Source: Lathyrus oleraceus
Lineage: Eukaryota; Streptophyta; Magnoliopsida; Fabales; Fabaceae
Reading direction: 5' to 3'
Length of the DNA: 64,000 nt
Assembly: GCF_024323335.1 (NCBI RefSeq)
Contig: NC_066579.1
Location: forward strand, 237,941,475-238,005,474
The notes under the pieces were generated by a model that made no database searches, was not told the DNA's origin, and worked only from the letters and a program-made list of their open reading frames with translations. Numbering within the stretch: the first letter of the stretch is position 1; each line of letters opens with the position of its first letter. Both the position numbers and the translations under genes were made by a program. Shown here piece after piece: positions 35,851-46,980 of the stretch.

Positions 35851-37449
35851 AATCCGCTGGAGAAACACAAAAAAGTACATTACCTTTTACCAATTACTGG
35901 GAAAATTAACATAGGTAAAGTACTCCACACCAAGAAGAATATTACCAGTTACTAGGTAATAAACTCCCGGGGACCAAAAGATCTATCTAGGTAAGAACTA
36001 GAAAGAAACTGTCAAACAAGACTCAACCCAGTAAGGATATAACTCAATGGGAGTGGTTTCATCTAGATAATGAACTAGGGAGGAGACTGAAATAACAATC
36101 ATCCACAAGGTAATAACTCAATGGGGAAGGAGAAAAAATAAACCTTTTCTGCTTAAAGGGGCTAACACTCTACAATTGAAGGAGGACAGACACACCAAAT
36201 CTGCATGGGGAAATAATATCACCAAAGAAGGGGATCAAAAGAAAGATCAATGTGATAAAAATGCACAATGAAATGTATGATGTTGTGTTTTATGGATATG
36301 TATACATGAGTATGTACATAATTATACTGACGAATGAGCACAAAGGATACAAATGACGAAGATTTGAATCATCATAACTAGATACTCGGCTAATCTCAAT
36401 AAGATGGGAACACCAACTGGAGAATCTGCTAGGGATGAAAATAAATCACCGAGGATATAAAATTCTAACTGCAAAATGAATTCAACTTTGGTTGGGGAAT
36501 AGGCATGAAGAACATGCATCCAACCTAAAATGTTGCGGACAAAGAAGGATCTGTTGAGGATCCTATCATAGCAACAAGTCATCACTGTGGGGAATTTTAA
36601 GTCAACAACATATCAAATGGGAGACAACCCTGCAGGGGACATCATCAATACTGCTCATAACTGAATACTGCCTGAAGGAAAAAATCTTCTAACAGGAGAT
36701 GGAAGTCTGTTGGGGTCTCAAGTCACAATAAGAGGTAAAACTCTGAGTGAGGAGAACCAGACGATCTACTGGGGATTCCATCCAAAACAAAACCTATGTA
36801 GGGCTTCACTGGGGATACAACAATCTGCCTGGACAAATCAAATGCCACACGAGGATACAAAGATCAGTAAAAACTTACTCAAAAGGAAAACGATAGTCAT
36901 CAGACTCTTCTTGGAGATTGAGAAATAAACTAGTTCCAAAGTACCAAAATATCAACCAGATATGCAGACTCACGCAGGGGAGAAACTACCACGACTACGC
37001 AACACACAAATAAGGGTGTTGGGGATCTAGAGACCAAATAAAGGTTCAAAGATAATTCGGGGTTCATTCACCAATACACAAATCGAGAAATGCAAAAACA
37101 TGAATGTCTCAACTGGGGAAAGATGTATTGCATAGGGAACAACACATCAGCTCTACCGGGGATGAAAACCCACCAACCATGCTAAGGATGAACACAAGTT
37201 GTTATGGAGGTAAAGTCACCAAACCACTGCTCGGGGAAGACCAACAATGCCTCACATATCAAGACTTACCGTCCTTGATATAGTTGTTGACGTTCCTTTT
37301 TGAAATCGATTATTCTTAAAGTAAATGCCTTATTATTTTAAGAAAAATGATTGTTCATTGATTTATTTATTTAAAAATTATCATCATAAAAATTCAATTT
37401 TAAAACTGAAACAAATGAGAATAAAAAATAATTGGATAAAAGCTCAACT

Positions 37450-37680
37450 TTATTTAATAGAATGGTAGTCTGCAAATGGCGAGACTCCATGGATCTTTAC
37501 AAAGCTTGAAAATGGTAATTTACATGGAAAAGGGCTACATTGAATACAATGACCATTACTCTCTCTTCCAACTTTGAAATCCATTGTGCTCGTCTTCGGT
37601 TGAGAATGATGAATCAGAACCAAATGACTACTCAAAATTGCTTCAAAGATCGGGACCAGCCGAATGCAGTTACTTTCCAT
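37450..37680 (-). CDS. Small conserved ORF after pol in copy B (76 codons)
   Basis: Counterpart of 26297-26527 in A; starts MESNCIRLVPIFEAILS and ends FADYHSIK. Same length, no indel. Unknown function. Conservation next to a ruined pol gene is the only argument that it is real. Confidence 0.4.
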   Translation of the reverse strand: MESNCIRLVPIFEAILSSHLVLIHHSQPKTSTMDFKVGRESNGHCIQCSPFPCKLPFSSFVKIHGVSPFADYHSIK

Positions 37681-37863
37681 AATCCCTAATTTTTGCCTAA
37701 ATTTCCCCAAGGTGGGGTACTCAATCTACCGGGATGATTTTTCTGTTTTATGTCTCTAACTTTTGCCTAGATGGCCCTTTCGGGTTTTCAATCCACTAAG
37801 ACGCTCATTTTTGCCTAAGCCGACCTTTTGGGTTTTCAACTTAGCGAGCTATTCTTTTCTTTT

Positions 37864-40800
37864 TTAGGCGAAGTATTTCTTGACTGCATTGGCATTCACA
37901 TGATGCATGAACTCCTCACCATCCATAGTTGTAAGAATCAAAGCACCGCCTGAAAAGGATCTCTTAACAACATATGGGCCTTCATAATTAGGAGTCCATT
38001 TGCCCCTAGAATCAGGTTTGAAATATAAGATCTTCTTGAGCACGAGGTCACCTTCTCGGAACACACGAGGCTTGACCTTCTTATCAAAGGCTTTCTTCAT
38101 TCTCTGCTAATATAACTGACCATGACACATGGTAGACCATCTCTTCTCTTCAATCAAATTCAACTGATCATATCTTCTCTGGAACCATTCAGCTTCTGTC
38201 AACTTGGTTTCTATCAATATACATAGTAACGGGATGTCAACCTCCACGAGGAACACATCTTCCAGGCCATAAACAAGAGAGAAAGAGGTTGCCCTTGTTG
38301 AAGTGCTGACGGATGTACGGTACCCATGCAAATCAAATGGGTGCATCTCATGCCAATCTTTGTACGTCACAATCATATTCTAAATAATCTTCTTGATATT
38401 CTTGTTTGCAGCTTCAACAACCCCATTCATCTTAGGTTTGTAGGGAGACGAATTATGATGTGCCAGCTTGAAGACTTTACAAAAAGCTTCCACCATATTG
38501 TTATTCAAGTTTGATCCATTATCAATAATGATTTTTCTTGGCACACCATAACGACATATAATCTGATTCTTGATAAACCTTACAACAACTTTTTTGGTTA
38601 CGTTTTCATATGATGATGCTTCAACCCACTTTGTGAAGTAACCAATAGCCACCAAAATGAAACGATGTCCATTTGAAGCTTTGGGCTCAATCATATCAAT
38701 TCCCCATATGGAGAAGGGACATGGAGAGGAAATGAAATTCAAAAGTGTTGGAGGAACATGAATCTTATCCGCATAAATTTGACACTTGTGGCATTTCTTC
38801 ACAAACTTGCAACAGTCAGATTCCATTGTCAGCCAATAGTAACCTGCTCTCAACATCTTCTTTGTCATAGCATGGCCATTGGAATGAGTACCAAAGGAAC
38901 CTTCATGGACTTCACTCATCAACAGTTCTACTTCGTGTCTAACCATGCAGCTGAGCAAAACCATATCGAAATTCCTCTTATAAAGCACATCATTATTCAG
39001 GAAGAAGTTTCCAGCTAATCTTCTCAAAGTCTACTTATCTTTCACAAATGCCTCAGACCGGTAAATCTGACTTTGGAGGAAACATTTGATATCAAAATAC
39101 CATGGCTTTGTATCTTAGACTTCTTCAACAACAAACACATGAGATGGCCTATCAAGACGCATCATAGTCAAATTGGGAACTTCATTCCAAAATTTCACCA
39201 CAATCATGGAAGCCAATGTTGCAAGATCATCATCCATCCGGTTTTCATCTCGAGGAATATGATGAAACTCAACCTTTGTAAAGAAAGTTGAAATTCTCCT
39301 CGCATAATCTCTGTACGGTATCAAACTGTGTTTATTCGTCTCTCATTCACCTTTGATCTAATTCACAACCAATGTTGAATCTCCATAGATGTCAAGATAT
39401 TTAATTTTGGCATCAATGGCTTCTTCAAGCCCCTTAATGCAAGCTTCATATTCAGACATCTTATTTGTACATTTTAAGGTCAATCTAGCTGTAAACAGAA
39501 AATGAGTGCCTTGAGGAGTAATAATCATTGCCCCAATGCCATTACCATACGAATTGACAGCTCCATCAAACATCATGCCCCAACGGGAACCAGGTTCTGG
39601 CCCTTCTTCAAGCAATGATTCATCACAATCTTTTTTCTTCAAATACAAAATCTCTTCGTTAGGAAAATCATACTGCATTGACTGGTAATCATCAATAGGT
39701 TGGTCAGCCAAATGGTCAGCCAAGACACTAGCTTTAATAGCTTTCTGAGATCGATATTTGATATCATACTATGATAACAACATTTGCCAACAGGGGATTC
39801 TCCCAGTTAAAGAAGGCTTCTCAAAAATATACTTGGTTGGATCCATTTTGGATATCAACCAAGTAGTGTGATTCAACATATACTGGCACAGACGCTTAGC
39901 AGCCCAAGCCAATGTGCAACACGTCTTCTCAAGCATACAATACTGAGTCTCACAGTCAGTGAACTTCTTACTGAGGTAGTAAATGGCATATTCTTTCTTT
40001 CCAGATTCATCTTGCTGACCAAGAACACATCCCATACTTTTATCAAGCATAGCCAAATACATGATCAAAAGTCTTCCTTCAACAGGCGGAGACAGAATCG
40101 GATGCTCAAGCTGATATTCTTTGATATTGTCAAAAGCTTTCTGGCAATCCTCGGTCCAATCACAAGACTGGTCTTTCCAAAGGAGCTTGAATATAAGCAT
40201 ACATGTGGCAGTCATATGCAATATGAAGCTCGAGATACAATTCAAGCGGACGAGAAAACCTCTGACTTGCTTCTCAGTTTTGGGCGTCGGCATCTCTTGT
40301 ATTGCTTTGACCTTGGCAGGATCAAGTTCAATACCCTTCTCGCTGACAATAAAGCTCAACAACTTACCAGAACGAACACCAAAAGCACACTTATTAGGAT
40401 TCAAGTGGAGTTTATACTTCCTGAAACGCTGGAATAACTTCAACAAATTCTCAACATGCTCTTCTTCATCACTTGATTTAGCAATCATGTCATCAACATA
40501 AACTTCAATCTCTTTATGAATCATATCATTAAAAAGAGTGGTCATAGCTCTCTGGTACGTTGTACCAGCATTCTTTAAGTCGAAAGGCATCACTCGATAA
40601 CAGAATGTTCCCCAAGGTGTAATGAATTTGCTCTTCTACATATCTTCGGGTGCCATCTTGATCTGATTATAACCGGAAAATTTGTCCATAAATGAAAAGA
40701 CTTTGAATTTAGTTGTATTATCTACCAACATATTAGTGTGTGGCAGAGGGAAAACATCTTTTGGACTGGCTTTATGCAAATCCCTGTAATAAACACACAT

Positions 40801-41318
40801 GCGGACTTTTCCATCCTTCTTTGGAACATGCACAATATTGGTCACCCACTGAGGATACTCGGAGGTAACAAGGAATCCAACATCAATCTGCTTCTACACT
40901 TCCTTTTTAATCTTTACTGGCATATCAGGATGAGTTCTTCTCAACTTCTGCTTGACCGGTGGGCATTCTGCATTTAAAGGCAATCTATGCTCCACAATCT
41001 CAGAATCCAAACTAGGAATATCTTGATAGGACCAAGCAAACACATCAAATACTCTCGAAGAAGATCAACCAATTCCTTCTTAGCTTTTGGACACAGTTGA
41101 GACCCAATCTTGATTTCCTTCACATCATCATCGGAACCCAAGTTGACTAATTTAATTTGTTCTTCAAATGGTTGAATGGCTTTTTCCTCGTGCTCAAGCA
41201 AACTGGATAAATCTTCAGATGCTTCTTCATCATCATTCTCTTCCTCAGCTTCAAACATAGGAAAATCAAAGTTTGGCGAGGGAGTAGGATCATTACATTC
41301 AATGGGTTTGAGAACCAA
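37864..41318 (-). pseudogene. pol: RT, RNaseH, second RNaseH and integrase of Ogre copy B
   Basis: On the minus strand: an acidic linker (EAEEENDDEEASEDLSSL), RT with PKKDGKVRMCVYYRDL, YVDDMIAK at about 40477-40500, the thumb and first RNase H, archaeal-like RNase H (MFDGAV, SEYEA, YGDS), integrase zinc domain (HEGSFGTHSNGH...CHKCQ), core (WGIDMI, IDNGS, NGVVEAA) and C-terminus to the stop at 37864. From 40845 to 37864 a single frame persists with about eight in-frame stops; one frameshift near 41047 separates the linker. A 9-base in-frame deletion removes three residues after the first catalytic Asp (near 38695). Inactive. Confidence 0.85.
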
Positions 41319-41617
41319 CCAGCATAATGATTTGATATTTTGATTTTAGAGAAGTGAAGTATGAACAAATATTATGCAGATGGAAAAAGTATTATTTATT
41401 TATGTTTTTTGTGATTACCATTTCCAGAAAAAGCATAAAAGTAAAAATAAATATCATAGATGTGGATGAATAAAATTGTATTTTGTTGATGATAATATTG
41501 AAAGCGTCCAACAATGTTTCACTTCTCCCTTAGGCATAGGAGAAGGATTTTTATTAAAATAATTAAAAAAAACAAATTACTTTGAATGGTGCATAAAAAC
41601 AGGAACATCAACAGCAA
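41319..41617 (-). other. Partial pre-RT intron of Ogre copy B, cut by the Athila junction
   Basis: AT-rich, noncoding sequence immediately upstream (minus strand) of the RT linker, where Ogre elements have their spliced intron. At about 41618 it changes abruptly to Athila internal sequence. No target duplication is visible there. Confidence 0.5.
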
Positions 41618-42236
41618 CCCATCTATTGTCTTACCGTGCACTAGACGTACTGATGTACGTAATGAGAGGAATTGGACCTATGTTTTAGATGCTACACCTG
41701 TTTTGGGTCCACTTCCTCCTAATGTTCCTGATGAGGAGGGACACGACACGGATGAAGAGTTTGATCGGAGAGAGTGATCTCCCGTACCTCATGTGTCCCC
41801 CCATCACCCTTCACCACCACACACCGCACCATCTTCTTCTTTTGCAGGTTCTGCCCCTGGCTTTTATATTACAGAGGAGATGTGGCATGACCACATGGCT
41901 AGAAAGAAAAAGCGTGATGACCTACTCTCTACCATTCAGCAACAACTGGCGGACAACATGAGCTTCATGCAAGAATCGCAGCGGAGGACAGATAGATCCT
42001 ATGAGACTGTTGTACAGTCTCTGCTTACGATCACAAACGAGCAAGCCCTTCAGCGGAACTACCACCGTCAACATTATGCGCTTATAGAAGCCACTCAGGG
42101 TTCCATTTTGGGTAACCTTCGAGAGGTGAGGACTGCTCAGGATGCCTTACAAGCCAGGATGGATCAGAGAGACCGTCGTCGCAGCCGATCCCGTCGTCCA
42201 CCTCAAGATGGCGAAGGCACCAGTGGTCAGCAGTAG
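41618..42236 (+). pseudogene. C-terminal part of the second ATHILA-ORF1-like gene (stray copy)
   Basis: Open in one frame with a single TGA at 41775-41777 (CGA in the right-hand copy). It encodes a Pro/His-rich linker (PHHPSPPHTAPSSS), a helical region (LLSTIQQQLADNMSFMQE) and an Arg-rich end (DQRDRRRSRSRRPPQDG). It lacks the N-terminal half found at 54155-54961. Confidence 0.8.
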
Positions 42237-42266
42237 AATGTCAGGTGACTCTCCCCTGATCTTATT

Positions 42267-42312
42267 TCGAAACATTGGGGACAATGTTCGATTTAAGTGT
42301 GGGAGGAGATTT
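42267..42312 (+). promoter_or_regulatory. Hairpin plus internal polypurine-tract-like motif (stray copy)
   Basis: TCGAAACATTG-GGGA-CAATGTTCGA forms a ten-pair stem with one bulged A. It is followed at once by TTTAAGTGTGGGAGGAGA, almost the same as the true polypurine tract before the LTR (TTTAAGTGTGGGAGAATT at 43337-43354). It sits 30 bases after the gene's stop. Confidence 0.65.
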
Positions 42313-43338
42313 TATCGCTTTCTATTTTTCTTTGTTGTTTTTAGTTAGATTGTTTATTTTGCTTTTTAGTCGTTTACTTTGTTTCATTTTGCTTTTAGTC
42401 CGAGTGTTTTAGATAATGCATGAGTCTGAAGAGTCACCAGTATAGTGTATCTTTAGTACATTCTAATCTCCCCATTCCTTTAGCCCTACCAAAAAAAATT
42501 TGCAAAAGAAAACGGTGTTATTCTGAAAGTTTTTGGGCTTTAAGACCGGTTTGAGTTGGGATGTGGTGACTTGGGAGAACTTCTTGAAACATCAGTATCA
42601 TTTTAGCACCATAGACTTTATGAATATAGGAATCACTCCCAAAACCCCATATACCATGGCCTTAATCATCATTTCAGTATAGTCCTCAGTAGTTTATTCC
42701 AGCAGTCAACTTCGGCCGATGCAACCTATACGTAGGGGACCGATGAACATAAGTGAATGATCCAGTGAAGTAAATAAAAGAAAAGAAAAGGCAACTCCGG
42801 TATAGGTGACCCTCACAAAGTCATTTAAACCAAAAAGTTGTGAAAATTCGCTACAAAAAGAAAAAGAAAAAGAAAAACTCACCCGCTGTTAGTTGGTTCA
42901 GAGGTATCTGGCGCTGAACTCGGTATGGCGGATTACGATCCGATCCCCTACAACTGCACTTGGGTTAAATAAAAGGGTTTACACAACTTTATGTGCCAGG
43001 AACCCCATGTTCGGATCATAATCACTAACAGGTCACTCTGTTATGAAGCATGTACGGACAACGGGCTTAATGTGATTGCGCCTGAATGAAAAGGGCCCAG
43101 AAAGAGATGAAGAGGTAGGCCTAGGTATTGTGGGATAATATGGGTTGGTTAATATAGGAATGGAGTTTATGTCCGTGTTTGCGGACAAGTGTCATCACGA
43201 TACCCTTAGATCACTCAGTTAGTACCTATCACTGCATCCTGACTTGAACTTAGAAGCCTTTCTAGCCCGAATTACTCGTTGACACCAGTTTTTCTTCTAT
43301 GAGCTTTTTAGTGTTTTGCTTGAGGACAAGCAAGGGTT
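42313..43338 (+). other. 3' UTR of the stray Athila fragment
   Basis: About 1 kb with no supported gene, matching 55684-56716. Contains short AAAAAGAAAAAG runs. Confidence 0.6.
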
Positions 43339-43354
43339 TAAGTGTGGGAGAATT
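43337..43354 (+). promoter_or_regulatory. Polypurine tract before the shared Athila LTR
   Basis: TTTAAGTGTGGGAGAATT ends at the LTR TGATG. Confidence 0.7.
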
Positions 43355-43735
43355 TGATGACATTGAATTTCACCGTATTTTCGACTCCGATTTCGCATGC
43401 ATTTTAGTGGTTTTATTGTTATTTTGTTATGTTATTACTATGTTTCTCTTTGTTTTTAGGTTTTTAGTCTAATCAGAGCCCCGATCGAGAAAAGGAGTGA
43501 AAATGAGCTAAAAAGACTAAAATTCATCATTTTGCACTTGTGGCTCCCACTGTGACTGGCGCCATAGGTCCATCCATGACGTGTCACATCTCAACTTCCC
43601 TCAACTGCCACGTTCCCCACTACCTCCACTTGGGCGCCACAATTTGCCCTTATGGCGGGCGCCACAAGAAGAAAACTTTTCCCTCCCAAATTCAAACTGA
43701 AGGGCATCCTTGTCTTTTCCATTATTTTACTTGCC

Positions 43736-43744
43736 TATAAATAG
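43736..43744 (+). promoter_or_regulatory. TATA box of the Athila 5' LTR
   Basis: TATAAATAG within CTTGCCTATAAATAGAGAC, the classic plant form, about 380 bases into the LTR. The right LTR has TATAAATA at 57133-57140. Confidence 0.75.
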
Positions 43745-43984
43745 AGACTCGAATTCATTTGTTTAATCATCCAAACTTAGAGCAAACTTAGTTGCAAATT
43801 AGGCATATATTCAGTATTGTAAAAGTGGTAATCGCTTCGCATTGTGGTCTTGCCACAATTGTGTGATCGAGTCTGTAATCGAGTTTGGAGCACTTTGGAA
43901 GGAAGTTAATCCTGCCGCCATTTTCATTTCCGCTTCGCATTTTATTCAACCCTCCGATTGGAGCAGGTTTTTATCGCTTTACCT

Positions 43985-44335
43985 TTATCTACTTTACTTT
44001 CCCGCACTGTCTTTACTTTATTTATTTCCCGCACTGCCTTTACTTTATTTATTTCTCGCAATCGCACTACTTTTATTTATTTCTCGCAATCGCACTACTT
44101 TTATTTATTTCTCACAATCGCACTACTTTTATTTATTTCTCGCATTCGCACTACTTTCATTTATTTCCCACACTCGCACTACTTTTATATATTTCTCGCA
44201 CTCGCACTACTTTCATTTATTTCCCGCACTCGCACTACTTTTATTTATTTCTCGCACTCGCACTACTTTTATTTATTTTCCGCACTCACACTACTTTTAT
44301 TTAAATTCCGCACTCACACTACTTTTATTTAAATT
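43985..44335. repeat. 28-bp minisatellite in the Athila 5' LTR
   Basis: About 12 units of the form CGCACTACTTTTATTTATTTCT...; CGCACTAC recurs at 44063, 44091, 44119, 44147 and 44175, exactly 28 apart. It lies downstream of the TATA box and so in transcribed LTR. Repetitive open frames across it are artefacts. Confidence 0.92.
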
Positions 44336-45124
44336 AAAATACACCTTTATTTTACCATGTCTAGCTAAACCTATAAAGGTTAGAATGTAAGGATCATAAT
44401 TGAACCGATAATCCGTACAATTGTTCGTAGAAACACTTAAGGACTATTTTGACTTTCAACTTAAGTTTTCCCGCACTTAATTTCCGTTGGGTAAGATCGA
44501 AAGTCGTCCAACATCTTTTTAAACTTAATTGGTTTTAACTATTTCAAATACAGCGAAAGTGCTTTGTTTAGTTCATTAGGAGTTTTTAACTTAAAAAGAA
44601 AAGTGATTTTAAAACTATTTTCGGACGCGTTTATAAGTTTAGAGTCTGGTTCGTGAGAACCTCTTTTTGTTAAGAAATCCAAGTTAAAATACTTTTCAAC
44701 TAGTCAAGATACTATATTTCTTAAAAATAGGTTTACTACTCTAACGCAATGCGCGCCTTTTTATAAGTGACGATAAGAGGGTTTGATTAGGGAGTACAAC
44801 TCGGTTCTGAATACGCGAAAGCGACAGTTCCCGTTAAATTGGTTCTTTTCAAAGTAGAAAACACTGCCCATAAGTAGTTCTATTAGCAAGTACTTGGATT
44901 ATTAATTGATTACGTGAATTACATTCGAGCCTGTCTTTATTAACTGAATTTAATTTAATACTTTACTCTTCATTGCACACTCTAAAAACCCCTATTTTGA
45001 TTACCTTAGATAAACACCATAACAATAGATAACGATAGATTGACACTTGGTCTCTGTGGATTCGACAATCTTTTATATTACTCTGACGTGTTCGTATACT
45101 TGCGAAGAACCCGCATCAAGTTTT

Positions 45125-45142
45125 TGGCGCCCTTGCCGGGGA
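45125..45142 (+). promoter_or_regulatory. Primer binding site of the Athila element
   Basis: TGGCGCCCTTGCCGGGGA, six bases after the LTR. It differs at one position from the complement of the plant tRNA-Asp 3' end as I remember it, the known primer for Athila. Confidence 0.85.
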
Positions 45143-45307
45143 CCAATTTAGTCAAATTTCATACCCTGTTGTTATATCGTTTAGACTTAGGTTATTACCC
45201 GCCGGTCAATGCGAAGAACTCGCAGCACCGGAAGCTTAGTATACCCTCTGGCGGAACCTGAACATTACGCTCGCGCACGTTTATTCTTCCATAGATTTAG
45301 GAGAGTT

Positions 45308-46654
45308 ATGGCCGAAGATCAAAACCAAAGACCTCTTAAGGATTTCTCCCAACCATCCAACGAAGAACCTAGTTCTAGTATAGTAAACCCAACCATCCCA
45401 GCTAATAATTTCGAACTTAAACTCTCCCTGTTGCAACTAGTGCAACAGAGACAATTCGCATGTCTCGCTACTGAGAACCCAAACCAACATTTAAAAATCT
45501 TTCTCCAATTAGCAGACACTTTTAAAACCAATGGAGCTTCTCCTGAGGTAATACGTTTAAGATTATTCCCTTTTTCCCTCAGAGATAAAGCCCTATCATG
45601 GTTAGATTCCCTTCCACCCAATTCCATTACGACTTGGGATAACCTTAGAAGAGTATTCCTTGTTATATACTTTCCCCCAAGTAAGACCGTCGTTCTTCAA
45701 AACCATATAACTAGATTTACCCAGAACCAAGGAGAATCGTTGTTCGAAGCTTGGGAGAGATATAAGGAGCTGTTGAGAGCATGCCCACATCATGGTTTAG
45801 AAAATTGGTTAATCATTCAGATCTTCTATAATGGACTTCACTATAACACTAAGATGACCATCGACGCTGCCGCAGACGGTGTGCTGATGAACAAACCTTA
45901 TCCTGAAGCTAGTGCCCTCATCGAAGATATGACTCAAAACCATCAATCATGGGGAGTCGAACGAGCGATAGTTGAGAAGAAGGAAGCCCAAGGAGGAGTG
46001 CATGAGTTAAGCTCTATAGACATGATGCAAGCTAAAATGGACGCATTAGCCCTCAAGGTCGAGCATATGTGCATAAACCCGAATACTGCAGCCGCAGTTT
46101 CGTCGGATTATGAGATATGTGGAACCAAAGGACACCAATCTGCAGAATGCAGTCTATTAAAAGAAACCCACTCTGAGCAAGTGAACTACACCCAAGGGAA
46201 CCCATATTTGAATACCTATAACCCTGGATGGAGGAATCATCCAAACTTCTCCTATAAGAACAATAACCCTATCCAAAATAATGCACCTCCGAGACAACCT
46301 GGTTATCAAGCCCCAAGACCAAATCAACCTATGCAACCTGTACCACCAAAGTCGAGCCTTGAGAAAATTATGGAAAATTTTATCACTGCTCAAACCCAAC
46401 AAAACAAAGAGTTCATGAACCAAAGCATTCACGTTAACGAACTGATTACCCAGTTAGGAACCAAGGTTGACCAAATAGTTACTCACACCAAGATGCTTGA
46501 AACCCAGATCTCTCAGGTAGCTTTAAACCAAGCCCTTCATACCACACCTGGAGGACAGTTCCCTGGACAACCTCAACAGAACCCGAGAGGACAAGCCAAT
46601 GCCATTACCTTACGAAGTGGGAACGCTTATGATGAGCCACAAACCCAAGATTGA
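45308..46654 (+). CDS. gag: Athila gag
   Basis: 449 codons from the ATG at 45308 (MAEDQNQRPLKDF); the frame is open 33 codons further upstream (MRRTRSTGS), so the start could be 45209. Residues about 35-195 are a Retrotrans_gag capsid domain (FLQLADTFKTNGASPEVIRL; WDNLRRVFLVIYFPP; LFEAWERYKELLRACPHHG). A zinc knuckle near residue 275 reads YEICGTKGHQSAEC: Cys 1 of the C-x2-C-x4-H-x4-C pattern is Tyr. A Pro/Gln-rich tail follows. It stops at 46652 (TGA), where the family usually continues into pol; pol is in another frame from 46651, so there is a frameshift here. Confidence 0.85.
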   Translation: MAEDQNQRPLKDFSQPSNEEPSSSIVNPTIPANNFELKLSLLQLVQQRQFACLATENPNQHLKIFLQLADTFKTNGASPEVIRLRLFPFSLRDKALSWLDSLPPNSITTWDNLRRVFLVIYFPPSKTVVLQNHITRFTQNQGESLFEAWERYKELLRACPHHGLENWLIIQIFYNGLHYNTKMTIDAAADGVLMNKPYPEASALIEDMTQNHQSWGVERAIVEKKEAQGGVHELSSIDMMQAKMDALALKVEHMCINPNTAAAVSSDYEICGTKGHQSAECSLLKETHSEQVNYTQGNPYLNTYNPGWRNHPNFSYKNNNPIQNNAPPRQPGYQAPRPNQPMQPVPPKSSLEKIMENFITAQTQQNKEFMNQSIHVNELITQLGTKVDQIVTHTKMLETQISQVALNQALHTTPGGQFPGQPQQNPRGQANAITLRSGNAYDEPQTQD

Positions 46655-46980
46655 GTGAACCCAAAACTTCTAAGGAATTTACAGCCCTCACGGACAAAGT
46701 AAAGGAACCAGAGGAACCTGAAAAACAGGAAGGTCAAGGAAAAGGAGAAGAACCTAAAGACAAAACTTATGTACCACCCCCGCCATATAAACCACCTATA
46801 CCATATCTGCAAAGACTCAAACAAACCCATATCAATAACCAATATCAAAAATTTATTTAAGTTATAGAAAAAATTCACATAGAAATCCCTTCCACATAAG
46901 TCATCACCCAAATACCTTCTTATGCAAAGTTTCTCAAAGACATCCTTACCAACAAACGTAGACTTGACGATCCGAAGCCC
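46655..46980 (+). pseudogene. Gag-protease linker of the Athila element, broken
   Basis: In the pol frame (46651 on) a Glu/Lys/Pro-rich linker (EEPEKQEGQGKGEEPKDK) is followed by stops at 46858 and near 46897, then the segment YAKFLKDILTNKRRL that leads into protease. Confidence 0.65.

Larger units (their letters stand above)
34697..37863 (-). other. 3' UTR of Ogre copy B
   Basis: Contains the tandem repeats (35230-35850), many GGGGA words on the plus strand (for example 36592, 36711, 36769, 36808, 37113, 37155), the small conserved ORF (37450-37680) and the post-pol repeats (37690-37860). Nothing else coding is supported between 35850 and 37450. Confidence 0.7.
32651..41617 (-). mobile_element. 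Ogre-type retrotransposon, copy B (3' half only)
   Basis: On the minus strand from 41617: partial intron, linker, RT, RNase H, second RNase H, integrase, 3' UTR, polypurine tract, 3' LTR to 32651. ORF1, gag, protease and 5' LTR are missing; at 41618 it is joined to Athila sequence. Its pol is close to that of A (roughly 90 percent by eye), but its LTR differs by about 20 percent, so A and B belong to different subfamilies. Confidence 0.85.
41618..43354 (+). mobile_element. Stray 3' internal fragment of an Athila-type element, left of the shared LTR
   Basis: Base-for-base counterpart of 54995-56731, differing at a few percent of sites: the end of the second ORF1-like gene, hairpin, 1-kb 3' UTR and polypurine tract. 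It is truncated at CCCATCT (about 41618) and runs straight into the LTR at 43355, so it must be the tail of a second copy sharing that LTR. Confidence 0.9.
43355..45118 (+). repeat. 5' (shared) LTR of the Athila element, 1764 bp
   Basis: TGATGACATTG...CCGCATCA. It lies directly between the stray 3' fragment and the primer binding site, so it serves both as a 3' LTR and a 5' LTR. It lacks a 20-base segment present in the right LTR between two GGCGGGCGCC-type repeats (near 43655). Confidence 0.93.

Noticed and set aside
43842..44390. Repetitive hydrophobic ORFs (also 57239-57733) that look like membrane proteins
   Set aside because: Three frames of a 28-base minisatellite inside an LTR; the hydrophobicity comes from TTTATTTATTT.
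45319..46432. Minus-strand ORFs of 63-102 codons opposite gag
   Set aside because: Shadows of the Athila gag gene; no motifs.
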